Shown in pieces: positions 1-10,990 of a stretch of DNA of 64,000 nucleotides. Made by a program: the position numbers and the translations under genes. The DNA lies in the NCBI GenBank assembly GCA_020081605.1, contig JAHREC010000045.1, forward strand, positions 3,038,001 through 3,102,000, written 5' to 3'. The DNA is from Albifimbria verrucaria. Lineage: Eukaryota; Ascomycota; Sordariomycetes; Hypocreales; Stachybotryaceae. Below the pieces are notes generated by a model. The model saw only the letters and a list, made by a program, of their open reading frames with translations. It ran no database searches and was not told the origin of the DNA. Positions within the stretch are counted from its first letter, which is position 1. Every line of letters begins with the position of its first letter.

Positions 1-1616
1 CGCGGTGCAATTCGCTCCTTGGTGTGATGGTATATGGAAAAGGTTGTGGATGACTGACCACTCCTTGCGTACCTTCAACGTGAGGCTCAATTGAGACGCC
101 CTTCTCGTCCTTAGCCTTCGCAATGTTGAAACAAGCCAGTATCTGCGCTATGCCGAGAAACACACTCGAGTCAGCAACATATGCACCTGGGCATCTCCTG
201 CGCCCGAACCCAAAGCAATACATGTAAGGGTCTGGCTCATTACGAGGTGCTATGTATCGTGATGGATCAAACACTTCCGGCTTTTCGTAAACTTGCGGGT
301 CATGGAGAAACCACCACACGGAAGGGATGACAAGAGTTCCTTTGGGTATGATATAGCGCCTATACTCGATTTCCTCATCGGTCGAATGAGGCACTCCAAG
401 CGGTGCAACTGGAAACCATCTCATCGTTTCTTTGACAATTCCCTCAATATATGGCAGTTTATCTCGATCTTCAAACTGTGGAAGGCGTCCTTCTCCCAGC
501 ACTTGATCAATCTCTTCCTGTGCCATTCGTTGGACTTCCGGAAACTTCGTCATTGCCAAGACAAAACTAGTCAGACTTGATACAGTAGTATCAGCACCTC
601 CCCGTATAGTGTTGCGGTGGCCCACATAATGGCTTCTTCGTCCTGAGGCCTCAACTGCTGATCAGGGCTTTCACGAAGGCATCCATCAATTAACTTCGAC
701 ACTAGAGAAGGAGGATAATTCTCCGACCTCATTTGCTTCGTGGTGAAAGAATATGGTATTTCAGCTACAAGCCGATTAATTAGATTCCAATTCTTTGCTG
801 TTTGCTTGAACGAAATGCCTGGCAGCCAATGGGGAAGATAGTTCAGTGCTGGGATGACATCAACTGGCCAGGTCAGAGGCGTCAAAGCCAAAGAGAAGTT
901 TTCCATCATGCGATCAACAAGTCGCACAAGAGGATCAGCGGTTTTCTTTTCCACAGAGTAGCCGTATGTGATCTGCAGTATAACGGCGCCGGCCTCTCTG
1001 GATCGAGTGGCGTTAGTCAGTTGTGGTGTTAGGATATAAACCGCAAAGAAATGATCATGCCATCAATTCGCTCACGCATCATTTTGGATCATACTTACTC
1101 TTTAAAGTGCTCTACCAAATTCTGTGGGACTTGAAGAATACGCCTCAACATGTGGGCTACTTCCGCTCGCTGTATGGAAGCGTACTGATCCACCAACTTC
1201 TTCGTCCCTAGTTGTAAGTGAATAAACTTGCGTTGGGCGCGAAAGTTATCGTTGTATCCTTGACTCGTGACATATTTTTCATAGCCGGCGAGCTTGTGGG
1301 CAAATTCCATAAGTGGTCGACCAGACGTTTTCTTTGACGTTTTTTCCAACAGGTCTTTGGCAGCTTCTTGGTCATGCAGAATAAGCATCGTCTGTCCCAT
1401 AACTTTCACCGAGGTAATGAGCCCATATTTGTCTTTGTGTTCAAGCCAGTGACGATATTCTGGTTTGCCTGGTCGGGGAAGGTCCAAGAGATTTCCTATA
1501 ATCGGCCACCCTGGCGGACCAGGAGGGAGTCGACTATTATTGCGTTGGTGAAAGAACAAATAATAAATGATAGAAACAAGAAGATTGAACGCAAGGAATG
1601 AAAACATGGTGACCAT
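1..1616 (-). CDS. Cytochrome P450 monooxygenase, 3' end beyond the left edge
   Basis: Membrane-anchored haem-thiolate oxygenase resembling the fungal OrdA-like P450s of secondary metabolism. The N-terminus has a hydrophobic anchor followed by the hinge LPPGPPGWPIIGN. Exon 1 is 1616-1099. An intron at 998-1098 (GTAAGT donor, GACTAAC branch, CCAG acceptor) joins HFKE to EAGAVILQITYGY. Downstream are the I-helix motif GADTTVSS, the ExxR motif ETMR, and the haem-binding loop CFGFGRRRCPG at about 190-225. The frame stays open to base 1, so only the last residues are missing. The I-helix is reached only after a one-base shift in a G4 run at 600-603 (LYG, then GADTT), where the family normally reads LYGGGADTT. 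This is either a sequencing deletion or a recent lesion. A hydrolase and a Zn2Cys6 regulator lie upstream on the same strand, which suggests a metabolite locus. The substrate cannot be predicted. Confidence 0.88.
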
Positions 1617-2511
1617 TTTGAATGTAGTGCTTAGGAAGAACTATAGTGAGTTTTTTCTTTTTTTTTTTTTTTGCCCAGAGGGTTGCAGGCTACACCGGAC
1701 AAATATTGAGGTGAAATTGATATATTCGAACCGGAGTATGGGTCCCAGAGATAACGGCTCAGCTTCAAAAGCTAAATCGATTGATAACCCGATATCACTT
1801 TTATGGTCATCGAACTAGGTGACGTTTTTGACGTTTTCTTGACAGACAAACCGTCGACCTGAGATATCAGAGTTAGGTCTATTTCAGCACCCAGCAACGT
1901 TCAGCTATTCCATGGACTATTGTACAGAATTTAAACCAATGTTTCAGAAAAATCATCACATGCTAAAACTGATCAAATTGGCTAGCCGTCTTTGCATGAT
2001 GCGGGAATGGGCGTAAGTAACACCCTCAGTTTATTGGTCCTAGTGTCGTATAACGTCCCGTTCGAATCTCAATTCCGCATGGGATGGTTGCATTGGGCGC
2101 TTATGCCTTTCAGCGGGGTAGCCACCCCATTTTGGGAAGAATATATGTCGTGTGGCTGCTCTTGGACACCTGAAATGCGTTGCTGCCTTGGTGGCCAGCT
2201 AGCTCAAAGCAGCCGGTCCGATGAGGCAAAGCCGGTGAGTGAATGGTGTGTTCGAGACTCAGCGGTACAGTACATGTGTTCTCAGATGCTGTGCTGAACC
2301 TCGCCCTTGTCTGAGGTTTCCCTCTACGTACAGGCTTCAGGTGGCAACTGGCTGAAACCGGGACGTCCCTCCAATCCAATCAACTGTATTTTTTCATATG
2401 ATGTGTCACAGGCATTCAGATAAGAGTATAGAACAGGTATCCCAACCCACAGTGCCAGAAATCAAGCAAATATTCAGTAGATTTATGCTAGAAACTCGCT
2501 TCAAGGAATGT
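1617..2511. other. Intergenic; upstream region of the P450
   Basis: About 0.9 kb between the P450 start and the hydrolase stop. It contains a pyrimidine tract of 20 or so T at about 1650-1672 just upstream of the P450 start codon. Short ORFs here have no recognisable domain. I see no other feature. Confidence 0.5.
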
Positions 2512-3417
2512 CTATGCTTCCCTTCTTGAGTTAGCGAGTATTGCATCTGCCATTCTGCGTCGAACACGCGGAGGTATTTCATGCCCACAATCATCCAGAA
2601 CCACAAGCTGAGCTCCTGCCACATCATCCCTCAGAGCTTCTGCGTGCTGGATTGGAAAAATCTGATCTTTTGCACCATGTATGACAACCGTTGGGCACTT
2701 GATTTGTTTAAGCAACTCACGCGGCCACCTTCGGCCCGAAACATCTGAGTGGTTCATCTTGGTCCACATTGTTCCGCTATCCTTCTCGCGATAGTACGTT
2801 ATCTCGGCCTCTTTTCTTGCTTCGGCCCGCTCTTCGTCTGTGGGAGGTTGAGTGGATAAGCAAAGGGCCAGCCTCATATATGACTCTATCCACCCTTCGT
2901 CGTCTTCCAAATCATCCGGTACTCCAAATGCCTCGCCAAGTAACCATTGCCCCTCCAGGTGTAGCGGCGGCAACGCGTCGCTGGGAATTTGTTGCCGCCC
3001 GACTGGGCTAGTGAGGATCAGAGCCAGGCTGCTGGTAAGTTCAGGCAGACGACAGGCTGTTTGCCATGCAATCGTTCCACCCAAGCTCATCCCGACTATG
3101 TGCACACTTGTAAGGTTAAGGTGTTTGATGAGACCAACAACATCATCCACCATGTCATCAAGCCTATACATGGGCAAATCCTCCTCGCCTGGTGGTTTGA
3201 CAAATGACGTCGATCGTCCAGTGTCTCTGTGATCAAAACGAACAAGGAAGTGAGGATCATCCGCTGGACTGAGGAGTTCAATCAATTCATCCGTCCTTTG
3301 TGTCATTGCACTGCCATGTCCCGAAATGATGAGAATGGCAGGACGTAGCGGATCACCAAAGACCTGATAGCATATTCGACAACCCGATTTCATGGTCAAG
3401 AAACGATCTTCAGTCAT
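2512..3417 (-). CDS. Alpha/beta hydrolase (aclacinomycin-methylesterase-like)
   Basis: Intact single-exon gene of 301 residues, a usual length for the family. It has the alpha/beta-hydrolase order: oxyanion region ISGHGSAM (about residues 32-39), a conserved RFDHRDTGRS segment, the nucleophile elbow GMSLGG (about 109-114), the acid GAKDQIFP (about 249-256) and the catalytic His in DCGHEIPP (about 277-284). There is no signal peptide, so it is probably cytosolic. The family includes RdmC-type methylesterases and proline-iminopeptidase-like hydrolases that tailor polyketides. It lies upstream of the P450 on the same strand with about 0.9 kb between them, and upstream of it is a Zn2Cys6 regulator. 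Together these suggest a tailoring role, which is inference from context. It is one of the few genes here with no frame break. Confidence 0.85.
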   Translation of the reverse strand: MTEDRFLTMKSGCRICYQVFGDPLRPAILIISGHGSAMTQRTDELIELLSPADDPHFLVRFDHRDTGRSTSFVKPPGEEDLPMYRLDDMVDDVVGLIKHLNLTSVHIVGMSLGGTIAWQTACRLPELTSSLALILTSPVGRQQIPSDALPPLHLEGQWLLGEAFGVPDDLEDDEGWIESYMRLALCLSTQPPTDEERAEARKEAEITYYREKDSGTMWTKMNHSDVSGRRWPRELLKQIKCPTVVIHGAKDQIFPIQHAEALRDDVAGAQLVVLDDCGHEIPPRVRRRMADAILANSRREA

Positions 3418-3993
3418 GATTGCAATAGTTGTTCCTCCTGGTTCAAATTATTAAAAAATCACGGAATGCAGCCGCTGTAAAATTGCCTAATCACATCCGC
3501 CAGTGTGTTCTGTCCATTACAGTGGGGAACCATTGCGTACATCGGTTCCGGTGCAAGTAAAATTCCGGCGTCGTAGGATCATCCATTTTGGCGAAAGTAC
3601 CATACTGTGGTGGACATAACAGCGACATGATGTCGGCGATGGTACGATGGCATTTACCAAAGCCCCAATGATTTCGTGCTTAGGGCACCTGGGCATGAAG
3701 GGATCTTGGCACAATCCAGAGCTCCGAGTCTTAGAATACACCACAAGGGTGACAATGACAGCGCAGTGTGGAACTTGATAGAATCAGTGTATTAAATCCG
3801 AAGACGAAAAGCGAAGTTTCTTACGTGATAAAATCTACTATTTATAACGAAAATATCATGAACCAGGAGGTTGCTTAACGAAATAATAACTCAGTGCATA
3901 TCTGGTTCGATTATAAGTTAAACAGGGCTGCGGAGTCTCATTCCGACCCTTAATCATCTACTCGTAGCTGTTGAATATAATGGTAACACTTTA
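3418..3993. other. Intergenic with a weak possible coding fragment
   Basis: On the minus strand at about 3490-3690 one frame reads a plausible peptide (for example FAKMDDPTTPEFYLHRNR). It has no clear start and I do not recognise it. A TATAAATA-like sequence lies at about 3839-3846. The rest is AT-rich with no feature I can support. Confidence 0.25.
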
Positions 3994-4192
3994 CTACAGT
4001 GGGAAGGCAGAATTACACATGTCTAGCGCAGATACCTCGATAAAGAATTAACTAAATGCCTAACAATAAATTTATAATAATATAATAATAGTTTAATTAA
4101 TTGGTATATATTTATCACAACTTCTTATGCATGAAGCCTTTTGGCCGAATGAAAATCGCGACGTAGGCGAAACTTTCGCTATCCCACTGTAG
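3994..4192. mobile_element. MITE copy 1, Tc1/mariner-type ends
   Basis: A 199-bp non-coding element. It begins CTACAGTGGGA and ends with the exact reverse complement TCCCACTGTAG. A TA dinucleotide sits immediately outside CAGTGGGA at both ends, as expected for Tc1/mariner TA duplication. The interior is very AT-rich and ends in a segment containing GTAGGCGAAAC that recurs in a second copy at 9863-10080. There is no ORF, so it must be mobilised in trans. The match between copies runs over most of the length with many substitutions, so both are old. Confidence 0.82.
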
Positions 4193-4431
4193 GTGGCTAC
4201 GATGCTCCATCCAGAGATACATATAAGTGTACATGTCCGCATGTTCCAATAGTTAATTAAGCAAGAACTATCAAGCAAGCATATCCCTTAATAGTACCCA
4301 CTCCAGCCTGTATACAAAGACGTCCTATAACCCAACATATCCTGTTCGTCGCACCGCCGCTGGCCAGTCTACCTGCCAAACCCAATTCAGAATTGTATCA
4401 GTATTTATATTGATGCGTAAAACCTTGGCGG
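4193..4431. other. Short intergenic, 3' of the Zn2Cys6 regulator
   Basis: AT-rich stretch between MITE copy 1 and the regulator stop codon. It probably holds the regulator's 3' UTR. I see no other feature. Confidence 0.4.
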
Positions 4432-7057
4432 TCACTGAAATGACGGGCTTCCGGTAGGAACCCAGCCGGAGGGTGACGTACTTCCAATGAAACGGCCACT
4501 TATGTTGCTAACCGACTGGGCTGTATCACCAATAGGCCCAAGACAATCTGTCGCATCTGCTGAGCCCATTGAACGCCCGAGTCCTATATGAAATGGCTGG
4601 CGTGATTCTAGATCCCAATCTAGTTTTGCCAACATGAGTGTATGTAAACCTCTTGTAGGCTCATCACGCCAACGCTTCTTGACGTCAGCAAAATCGAGGC
4701 CTTGATGTTTTGGGTCGCCGAAGGGCTGACACAGCTTGACAACTAGCTGGCAAGAACGTTCCGTATGCGTTGCATCTGCATCATCGGGTATGTTGATCAG
4801 GTATGAAGAGTCCTGTGGGAACGATCCAATGTCGGTCCGGAAAGGCTGTTGATTTAGAATACCCTGTTCGTCAACCATCGCGGGAAATCCCCGAGTCTGG
4901 TCTGCTGTAGGACTCTCCGCCATCTGCGAAACGATATAATCGTAGAAGTCTCTCAGATCTACGTAAAATCTCTGAGCTGTCTCATCTGCCTCCCTACAGT
5001 AGTCGAGGACGACGAGGCAAAGGCGGGCCTTATGAACATCATCATATACCTCCGATAGATCCCACTTGTGAAGCAGCTTTTGCATAGCCGAGTGTAATAT
5101 GACCAAGCAGGAAGTATATGACTGGAAAATTACAAGCCAACAGCGCTTGAAAATGCCACACTCTTGAAGCAGCAAAGTTAGAATTCGGGCTGACCCTTCG
5201 CGGCTACTATGGTTTGATCGCCTTGATCGCTGAAGAACTTCTTCAGATATGGTTGTGGGCCATCATCATCCGCGTTGGTGTGCCAACTTTTAACGTGCTG
5301 AGCTAGCATACGTCGATACAAAAGAACGTTAGCACCCAGATACAACAGATGAACATGGTAAATGCTCCATTTTGTAAGTGAGTCAATGTTTTGGTGCTGC
5401 TCAGAATATAGTTTGATTTGCGGCGGTATCCTTCGATACCAAGTTTGCAGATCCTCGAGGATCGATATAACGGACAGCGTCGTAAGTTCTCGAAATGATA
5501 GGTGCATACGTAGAATCCTAGATTTTAGAATCACAACGTTTGTCATCTCATTTTGAACAACTGAATAAAATTAATACCATACTTAATGAAGTTGGTCCAA
5601 CTTACCCACTTTCTAGAATGTCGGATGAATCAGACGGCCGCCCCAACTGTAATGCATTAGTGGCTGGGAGGTAGTAGAGAAAATAGATTCTCTCACCGGG
5701 AGATGATCATAGGGCATATTGTCATTGCCGGAGACATAGCCCAAGGTGCATGAAAGCCAGCTGGTAGTTGTTAGTCCTGGTTGATACGAAATTTGGCAAG
5801 GCCTGGCCAACCTAGACATAAATGTCAATGTTCTCCATGCATGCTTGCTCTCAGTGAAAGCAGCGGCAGAAATTCCCGCTGCTCCCTTCGCGTCGTCTAC
5901 AAATTTTAATCGCCGAGAAAGACTTAGTCCGATTTCTGGCTCGTCAGGTGTATTAGTTCCTGGCTTTCAGCGCCATCGTTTTTACGAGACCCTACCAGCA
6001 TATGATAAAGCAACAGCAGCCTTTGCCAGAATATTGTAAAGCGCAAGTAGAGCACAAACTTTGATGGCACTCAAGGTTTCGCCCTGAACAATACTATCAA
6101 AGTAATGTCTGGCGATGTCATAGAATGCTGCTTCCGTCTGGAGCTCGTAGGTTCCATGTTCATATTGAGCGCCAACAGCTGCTACCGACATCAAGCAACA
6201 AACGGAATTGCTATATGCGATGTTGGGATTATTTGAACGGCCATAAACGGTATCGTGAAACTCTGCGACTTGCATTTCCGTGAACACATGGAAAAGCCGA
6301 CCACTGCATTTGAAGAAGCCCCTAGTTGCTCGTGCAACCTCTTCGGCGCTGGGTAATGTTACCTGGAATACACCTGGCGGTCCAGGAACAAACGGCAAGC
6401 TTCCTTCTATCAATGATGGACGTTGGTGAGACGATACTGGCTCAGTTAGAGAACCAACAGATGTAGGACTCCTGTGAAAATTTGCGACAGGCAGCAAATG
6501 CCCTTCCAGGTTGTTAGTCAAATGCGATTTTCGTTGTTCAAGCTTTCCATTCTGTGGATTGGTATCTCGGAAAGCATCTGCCCCTTGATTTGGGCCGACA
6601 GAAGCAATTCCTGGGTTGGGGAATCATTTGCGGTACTATCGAGTAGGGCATCGAGGTTTTTCTTAGCTCTGAGATCATTAAATAGTTGGGCAGCCTGTGT
6701 AGCCGAGCTCGACTGTAATGTATCGATAACATTTTCAAGTAGGTTCAGGCGTTTTTTGTTGCTGTCAACCTTGTTTCTCCTTCGCTACCAATGTAGGTGC
6801 AAACACGATTCCTGGAACCGCAAGCTCCGCAACTGGGGCGATCTCCATCGCACTGTCATGCCGTTACTACAATGATGGATTTGACGTGCAGCATCACCGG
6901 CGAGATTTACCTTGACCCTTAGTTTCCGGCAGTTGTTGCAAGCCTGGTAATGCTTTCGCACCTTCTTTTCGGCCCTGGGTTCGTGGGGATTTTCCGAGTC
7001 CCGAACTGGTTGAATGGCTCTCAACTTCCTGGTTGCCATGGCCACCCTTTTCTCCAC
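4432..7057 (-). CDS. Zn2Cys6 fungal transcription factor 1
   Basis: Nuclear binuclear-zinc-cluster regulator with a fungal_trans-type middle region. Probable exons are 7057-6911, 6852-5996, 5935-5812, 5760-5697, 5646-5606 and 5560-4432, with introns of 45-60 nt. The first intron splits the zinc cluster: exon 1 ends in CNNCRKLRVK and exon 2 starts CDGDRPSCGACGSRNRVC, giving all six cysteines. A leucine-rich linker follows (KKRLNLLENVIDTL). Single-base breaks are needed at the A6 run 6752-6757, at about 6515-6533 and at the GGG 5194-5196; the homology continues in the next frame each time. Start: MEKRVAM at 7057 was chosen, and MATRKL 18 bases downstream is an alternative. It may control the P450/hydrolase pair, which is inference from position. 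If the breaks are real it is a pseudogene. Confidence 0.8.
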
Positions 7058-7579
7058 ATGGAGGCTCGTGGTTTCTCAGCAATCCTATACGTAGCAAATC
7101 GTTGTACTCTGGGTTCGGCTGGAACCTGAAAGGTAGAGGGTCAATGTCAGTGCATAGCTCGGGAGTCCTGCATTTGTTCCTTGCTTATTGCCACAACTTT
7201 GCCTCATTATGCATGTGGAAAGCACAAATCAGACGTCGACTCGAAAATAATGCCTTCTCCACCCTGGAACTCGGGAAACACGCTCCGGGTTGTTTCTATT
7301 GGTTGTATATGCTTCACCCCGCCCCAAGCAGATGGATGTGGTGATTAGGTCGGACCTAGCTTGTCTAGGACTTGGGAGCGTCGATGTCTTGGTTGAATAG
7401 TGGATCACCTGAGGATCAAGTCCCGGTCGGATGCCAGCGGCTCTTATACCTAGATTGTTTGCTTTTTATTGCCATGGCCCACGAAGCCAGCCCTGACCTA
7501 TACCATCCCTCAATATCCGTAGGCTGCTGTCGCTGATGCAAGCTAGGTGATGTCATGTTACATGAATGTCAGGCGAAGG
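7058..7579. other. Intergenic, upstream of transcription factor 1
   Basis: Putative promoter of the minus-strand regulator. Short ORFs only. I see no recognisable feature. Confidence 0.4.
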
Positions 7580-8560
7580 CTGGAAAACTTGGTAGCGAAA
7601 AGTGGTTTTTGCACTTCGACAACATCAAGGAGGCCAGCTTTGTCACCAGAGCACGTGGCAACCTGCTGGCAACGAAGAAACGGCTGAAATACAAGCTGAG
7701 GATCATCTCCTGCAGAAACTTACGGAGATCCCGCACCGGATGTATCTCTGGGTGTACTTCATTTTCGACTACCTCGACAAGGAAGTATATACTTACCCAC
7801 AGACACATCAAAGGCTCACGATGCGCTGGCATACATGCTTCCAGATATAGACACCGCCTAGGAGAACATTCTGTCACCGTCACACAAGCCATACTTCGTA
7901 AAGCAAGTTTTCTCCACTGTTCTTGCTGCGCGGCGGCCTCTACAGAGGTACTACAGAGGTACGTGTGGGTGAAATGGCTGTTGGGGAAGAAAACTCCGCA
8001 GTCGAGAACTTTCGCCTGGAAGAGGGCACGGACGTTCAGAAACGCTTACACGAGTGCTGCGGCTTGTTGCTGTCTGTACACCATGGTTGAGTCTACCTCC
8101 TGCATCAGACAGCGAAAGAATTCCTGACGGCAAACGACAATATTTCCACCATGACGCCCATGCAACGGAGCGCTGTCTTAACCCAAGTAAAGCAAAGATG
8201 GCGCGACGGTACACAATTCTTCTGAGCTTAGATAATGTGAGGTCGGCAGCAAAAGATTTCCTCTGGAGCATTCATCGGTATGTCACCTGGAGAGCAACGC
8301 AAAGGCAGTGTCAAAAGCTTCATGGTTTACGCAGCAAAATATTGGCCATCACATTTATGAGTCACATAAGCAACTTCAGACATGGCTCGTCTGCCACGTT
8401 CTTACGACACGAATGGCCCTCTGCAGCCTCTTTGGTTTGCGATTTACTGGGCGCCAACTAGTGCCGCGGCCATGTTTGGGAAACAACCTAATGTGAAGGA
8501 TATACAATTGGCAACGCTTCTCGGAGGACATGAGTAGGTGGTTTAGTCCATGCTTCTCGG
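7580..8560 (+). pseudogene. Decayed NACHT/ankyrin (NLR-like STAND) gene
   Basis: Fragments in all three plus frames line up in the order expected for a fungal NACHT-ankyrin protein. About 7690-7790 reads LLQKLTEIPHRMYLWVYF, the segment at the end of the NACHT module. About 7885-8085 reads FVKQVFSTVLAARRPL and later KRLHECCGLLLSVHHG. About 8095-8130 reads VYLLHQTAKEFLTAN. About 8320-8345 reads FMVYAAKYWPSH. About 8412-8535 reads GPLQPLWFAIYW and then a start of ankyrin-like sequence ending LLGGHE. Several in-frame stops and frame changes, plus absence of the P-loop and of most ankyrin repeats, make this a relic rather than a sequencing problem. Family members are implicated in heterokaryon incompatibility and self/non-self recognition. 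It lies between the two MITE copies. Confidence 0.72.
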
Positions 8561-9862
8561 ACGATTAGTATGTTCGAAAAAACGAAGCGGCGAATCCGGC
8601 AATGGGTGGCATCGCTTCATAATGTGAAGTCCTTGTATGCGATCAAGGACCTTATCTCCACATCGGAAGGCTTGTCCATGACAATAGCTTAAGAATCTCC
8701 ATTATAAACAGGTTCGGCCATGCGGACGAGGCAAAACCAGACAATTAAATACGATATGCGGCAGATGGAACTCAGGGTGCACCTATAGCAACATGTTAAG
8801 CAGACCCACAATCGGCTAGCAAGATGTATCCTCCCACTATCTCGAGTATGGGGGTTTTGGGGTCGCAATGTTATCTCTCTTGAATCGGTAAGGTAATACC
8901 GCACACGCCGGATCAACACTACTTCCCATACGTGAGGCCGTGACTGCACTTTACTCATGGATATCATGTCATCCGTAGTACAAAGACAAACAGATTCAAT
9001 TCATGCCCAATTCCCATCGTATCTATTCAGCTTACTTCTTGTCGCTTCTTTGGGAGGACTGGAGTTTTCAAGACATTTCAGGAACTGCATCACGCTAATT
9101 GCCTGCAGAGACGTCCCCGCGAGGAAAGCTGAGCCGTTGTTTTAGCTATTGGGTCGCTCGCTCAGCTACTACGCAGGTCTGTGGTCGGGGTACAGAGTAG
9201 TTGCACGTATATGCACTATCATATGATCCTACAAGCTTGAAGTGTACAAACAGTTCCGTCCCACCCGCGGCCCGGTAAGTGAATCAATCTGCAGAATGGT
9301 CCTATTGGAGCTCGTTTGACCGCCAGACACGGGCGGGAGCGGGAGCGAGGATGAAAGTGATAATGTAGGTGACAATGCAAGTGAGTTCCGTCCAGTACCA
9401 CTTCGGCCCGGGTAATCATCGAGATGAAGCCACCTTTTAGCCCTTTTGTATGCTTGATATTCTCGCAAGAGTGTGGAGCAGCGATGCTGGACGTCGGTCT
9501 TACTTAAAAGGACGACACCATGCAACTCTACGGAACATCACTATGGCCGAATGAGCTTTCAACTTGCAATCCGAAGCTGCAGGTCATGCTGGACATAGGT
9601 GCGTAGGAAACCAGCTCTTCCGGAACGGAGAGAGGAAGCCTCCATGATTTAAAGGCCCAATTCTTATGCACTCGTCGAATTTAAAGAGTTTCTGTCAATT
9701 TTAAACTGAGTTATGCCTCGAAATAGTATGGAACACGGAAACGAGTGAACAGTATTTAGTGATAAGACTCTATATCCCCTCTCTATTCATGCTGACCACC
9801 AGTCCTCCGAAGAAGCCACAATATTACTTTTTAGCCTGGTGAAAGATGCAAAGTTGGATGGT
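8561..9862. other. Intergenic, no recognised gene
   Basis: May contain further unrecognisable remains of the NACHT-ankyrin gene. Short ORFs on both strands at about 8690-9525 show no domain. Nothing else seen. Confidence 0.4.
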
Positions 9863-10080
9863 CTATAGTGGGAAAGCAGAAATTCCGCATATCCGGCGCA
9901 GACATCTCAATAGAAAATTAACCAAATACCGAACAATAAATAACTAAACATAGAATAAACCTATAATAATATATTAATATATTAATTGATTAATACATTG
10001 TTATTATAACTTTTATACACGAAGCCTTTTCGCTGAGTAAAAATCGCCAAGTAGGCGAAACGTTTGCTATCCCACTGTAG
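9863..10080. mobile_element. MITE copy 2, same family as 3994-4192
   Basis: A 218-bp element beginning CTATAGTGGGAAAGCAG and ending GCTATCCCACTGTAG. The ends are inverted repeats apart from one C-to-T change in the left end. TA lies at both boundaries. The interior shares with copy 1 the order AGCGCAGA/GGCGCAGA, an AATTAAC motif, a long AT-rich core, GAAGCCTTTT and GTAGGCGAAAC. It is non-coding. Length and sequence divergence from copy 1 show independent ageing. Confidence 0.82.
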
Positions 10081-10990
10081 TTGGCCTTTGTTGAGGACTA
10101 CCCAAACCATCAACTCCACTCTACCTCGAACATTGACTCCACTGTTCACACCGAATCTTTCTACACGCCCTGATGTTTATAACAGCTAATATTACTCAGA
10201 CATGCATGTGCTTGACAAACTAGTGTTGGATTCAATTTTGACCTGCATCATTTGTCCTATTACTGACCCAGGCTGATTTAGAAGAGATAGACAAGGGCTT
10301 CGTAAGCATCCGAAACAGCAGAAAATACAATGAACCAAGGAGGTTACTAATTGGAAAATACAGGTAGATGCATTAAAACTCATGAAGTAGCCAGAGACAA
10401 ATATACGAGTCTTGGTTCTCGCCGCATGAAATTGTACAATATTTTCGCTTGTTTTATCTATGTCTTGCTTTACATACCATACCGTTATATTGACAGAGAC
10501 GTGATCGCGTCTACACTCTCAACAACCCCAGGGGTTCCAAGAGAGACGAAAGGGTTTTACCACTGCAATTCTGGGTTTTCCATATTACGGCGTAATTATT
10601 CACAGGATTGTTCTCAATGCAATAAGAGAAGTCAAGATTAGATCAAGTGGCACGCTGCAACGTTCTCCTTGAAAGGTAACTGCATGAACTAACCTAAATT
10701 TCCTCTACTAGAAGCTTTGCAATGAGTAGTGTTGGCAAACCCGTTGTTTGCTCGTATGTCGAGAGCCAAAATCCAATAATTCCCCGCACTTCGTGATCCT
10801 CCGACAAGACGACAGGGTATCGTGCTGACGTCAGGGGTACGTAGGCAATCAGGCAGCCAAATAGGGGCTGTTCCCTGCACCCTCCTCCCTCACGCATTAG
10901 AACTCTCATTCTACAGTGAGATAACTTGGAGACAACTCCAGGCCTTATTCTCCCAGCAGCCCACCTCGCCTAGATCAGCGTAAACTTACA
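10081..10990. other. Intergenic, upstream of the AAA ATPase
   Basis: Short ORFs without recognisable domains. It probably includes the promoter of the gene starting at 10991. Nothing else seen. Confidence 0.4.

Noticed and set aside
571..610. A tiny intron (about 31 nt, GTGCTG to CTAG) to bypass the P450 frame break
   Set aside because: It would be shorter than any other intron here and would remove the conserved GADTTVSS oxygen-binding motif.
1650..1672. Poly-T tract as a retroelement poly-A tail
   Set aside because: No adjacent reverse-transcriptase sequence or target-site duplication; it fits a pyrimidine-rich promoter tract.
3517..3530. TACAGTGGGG as a third MITE end
   Set aside because: It matches only the first bases of the terminal repeat; no partner end or shared interior was found nearby.
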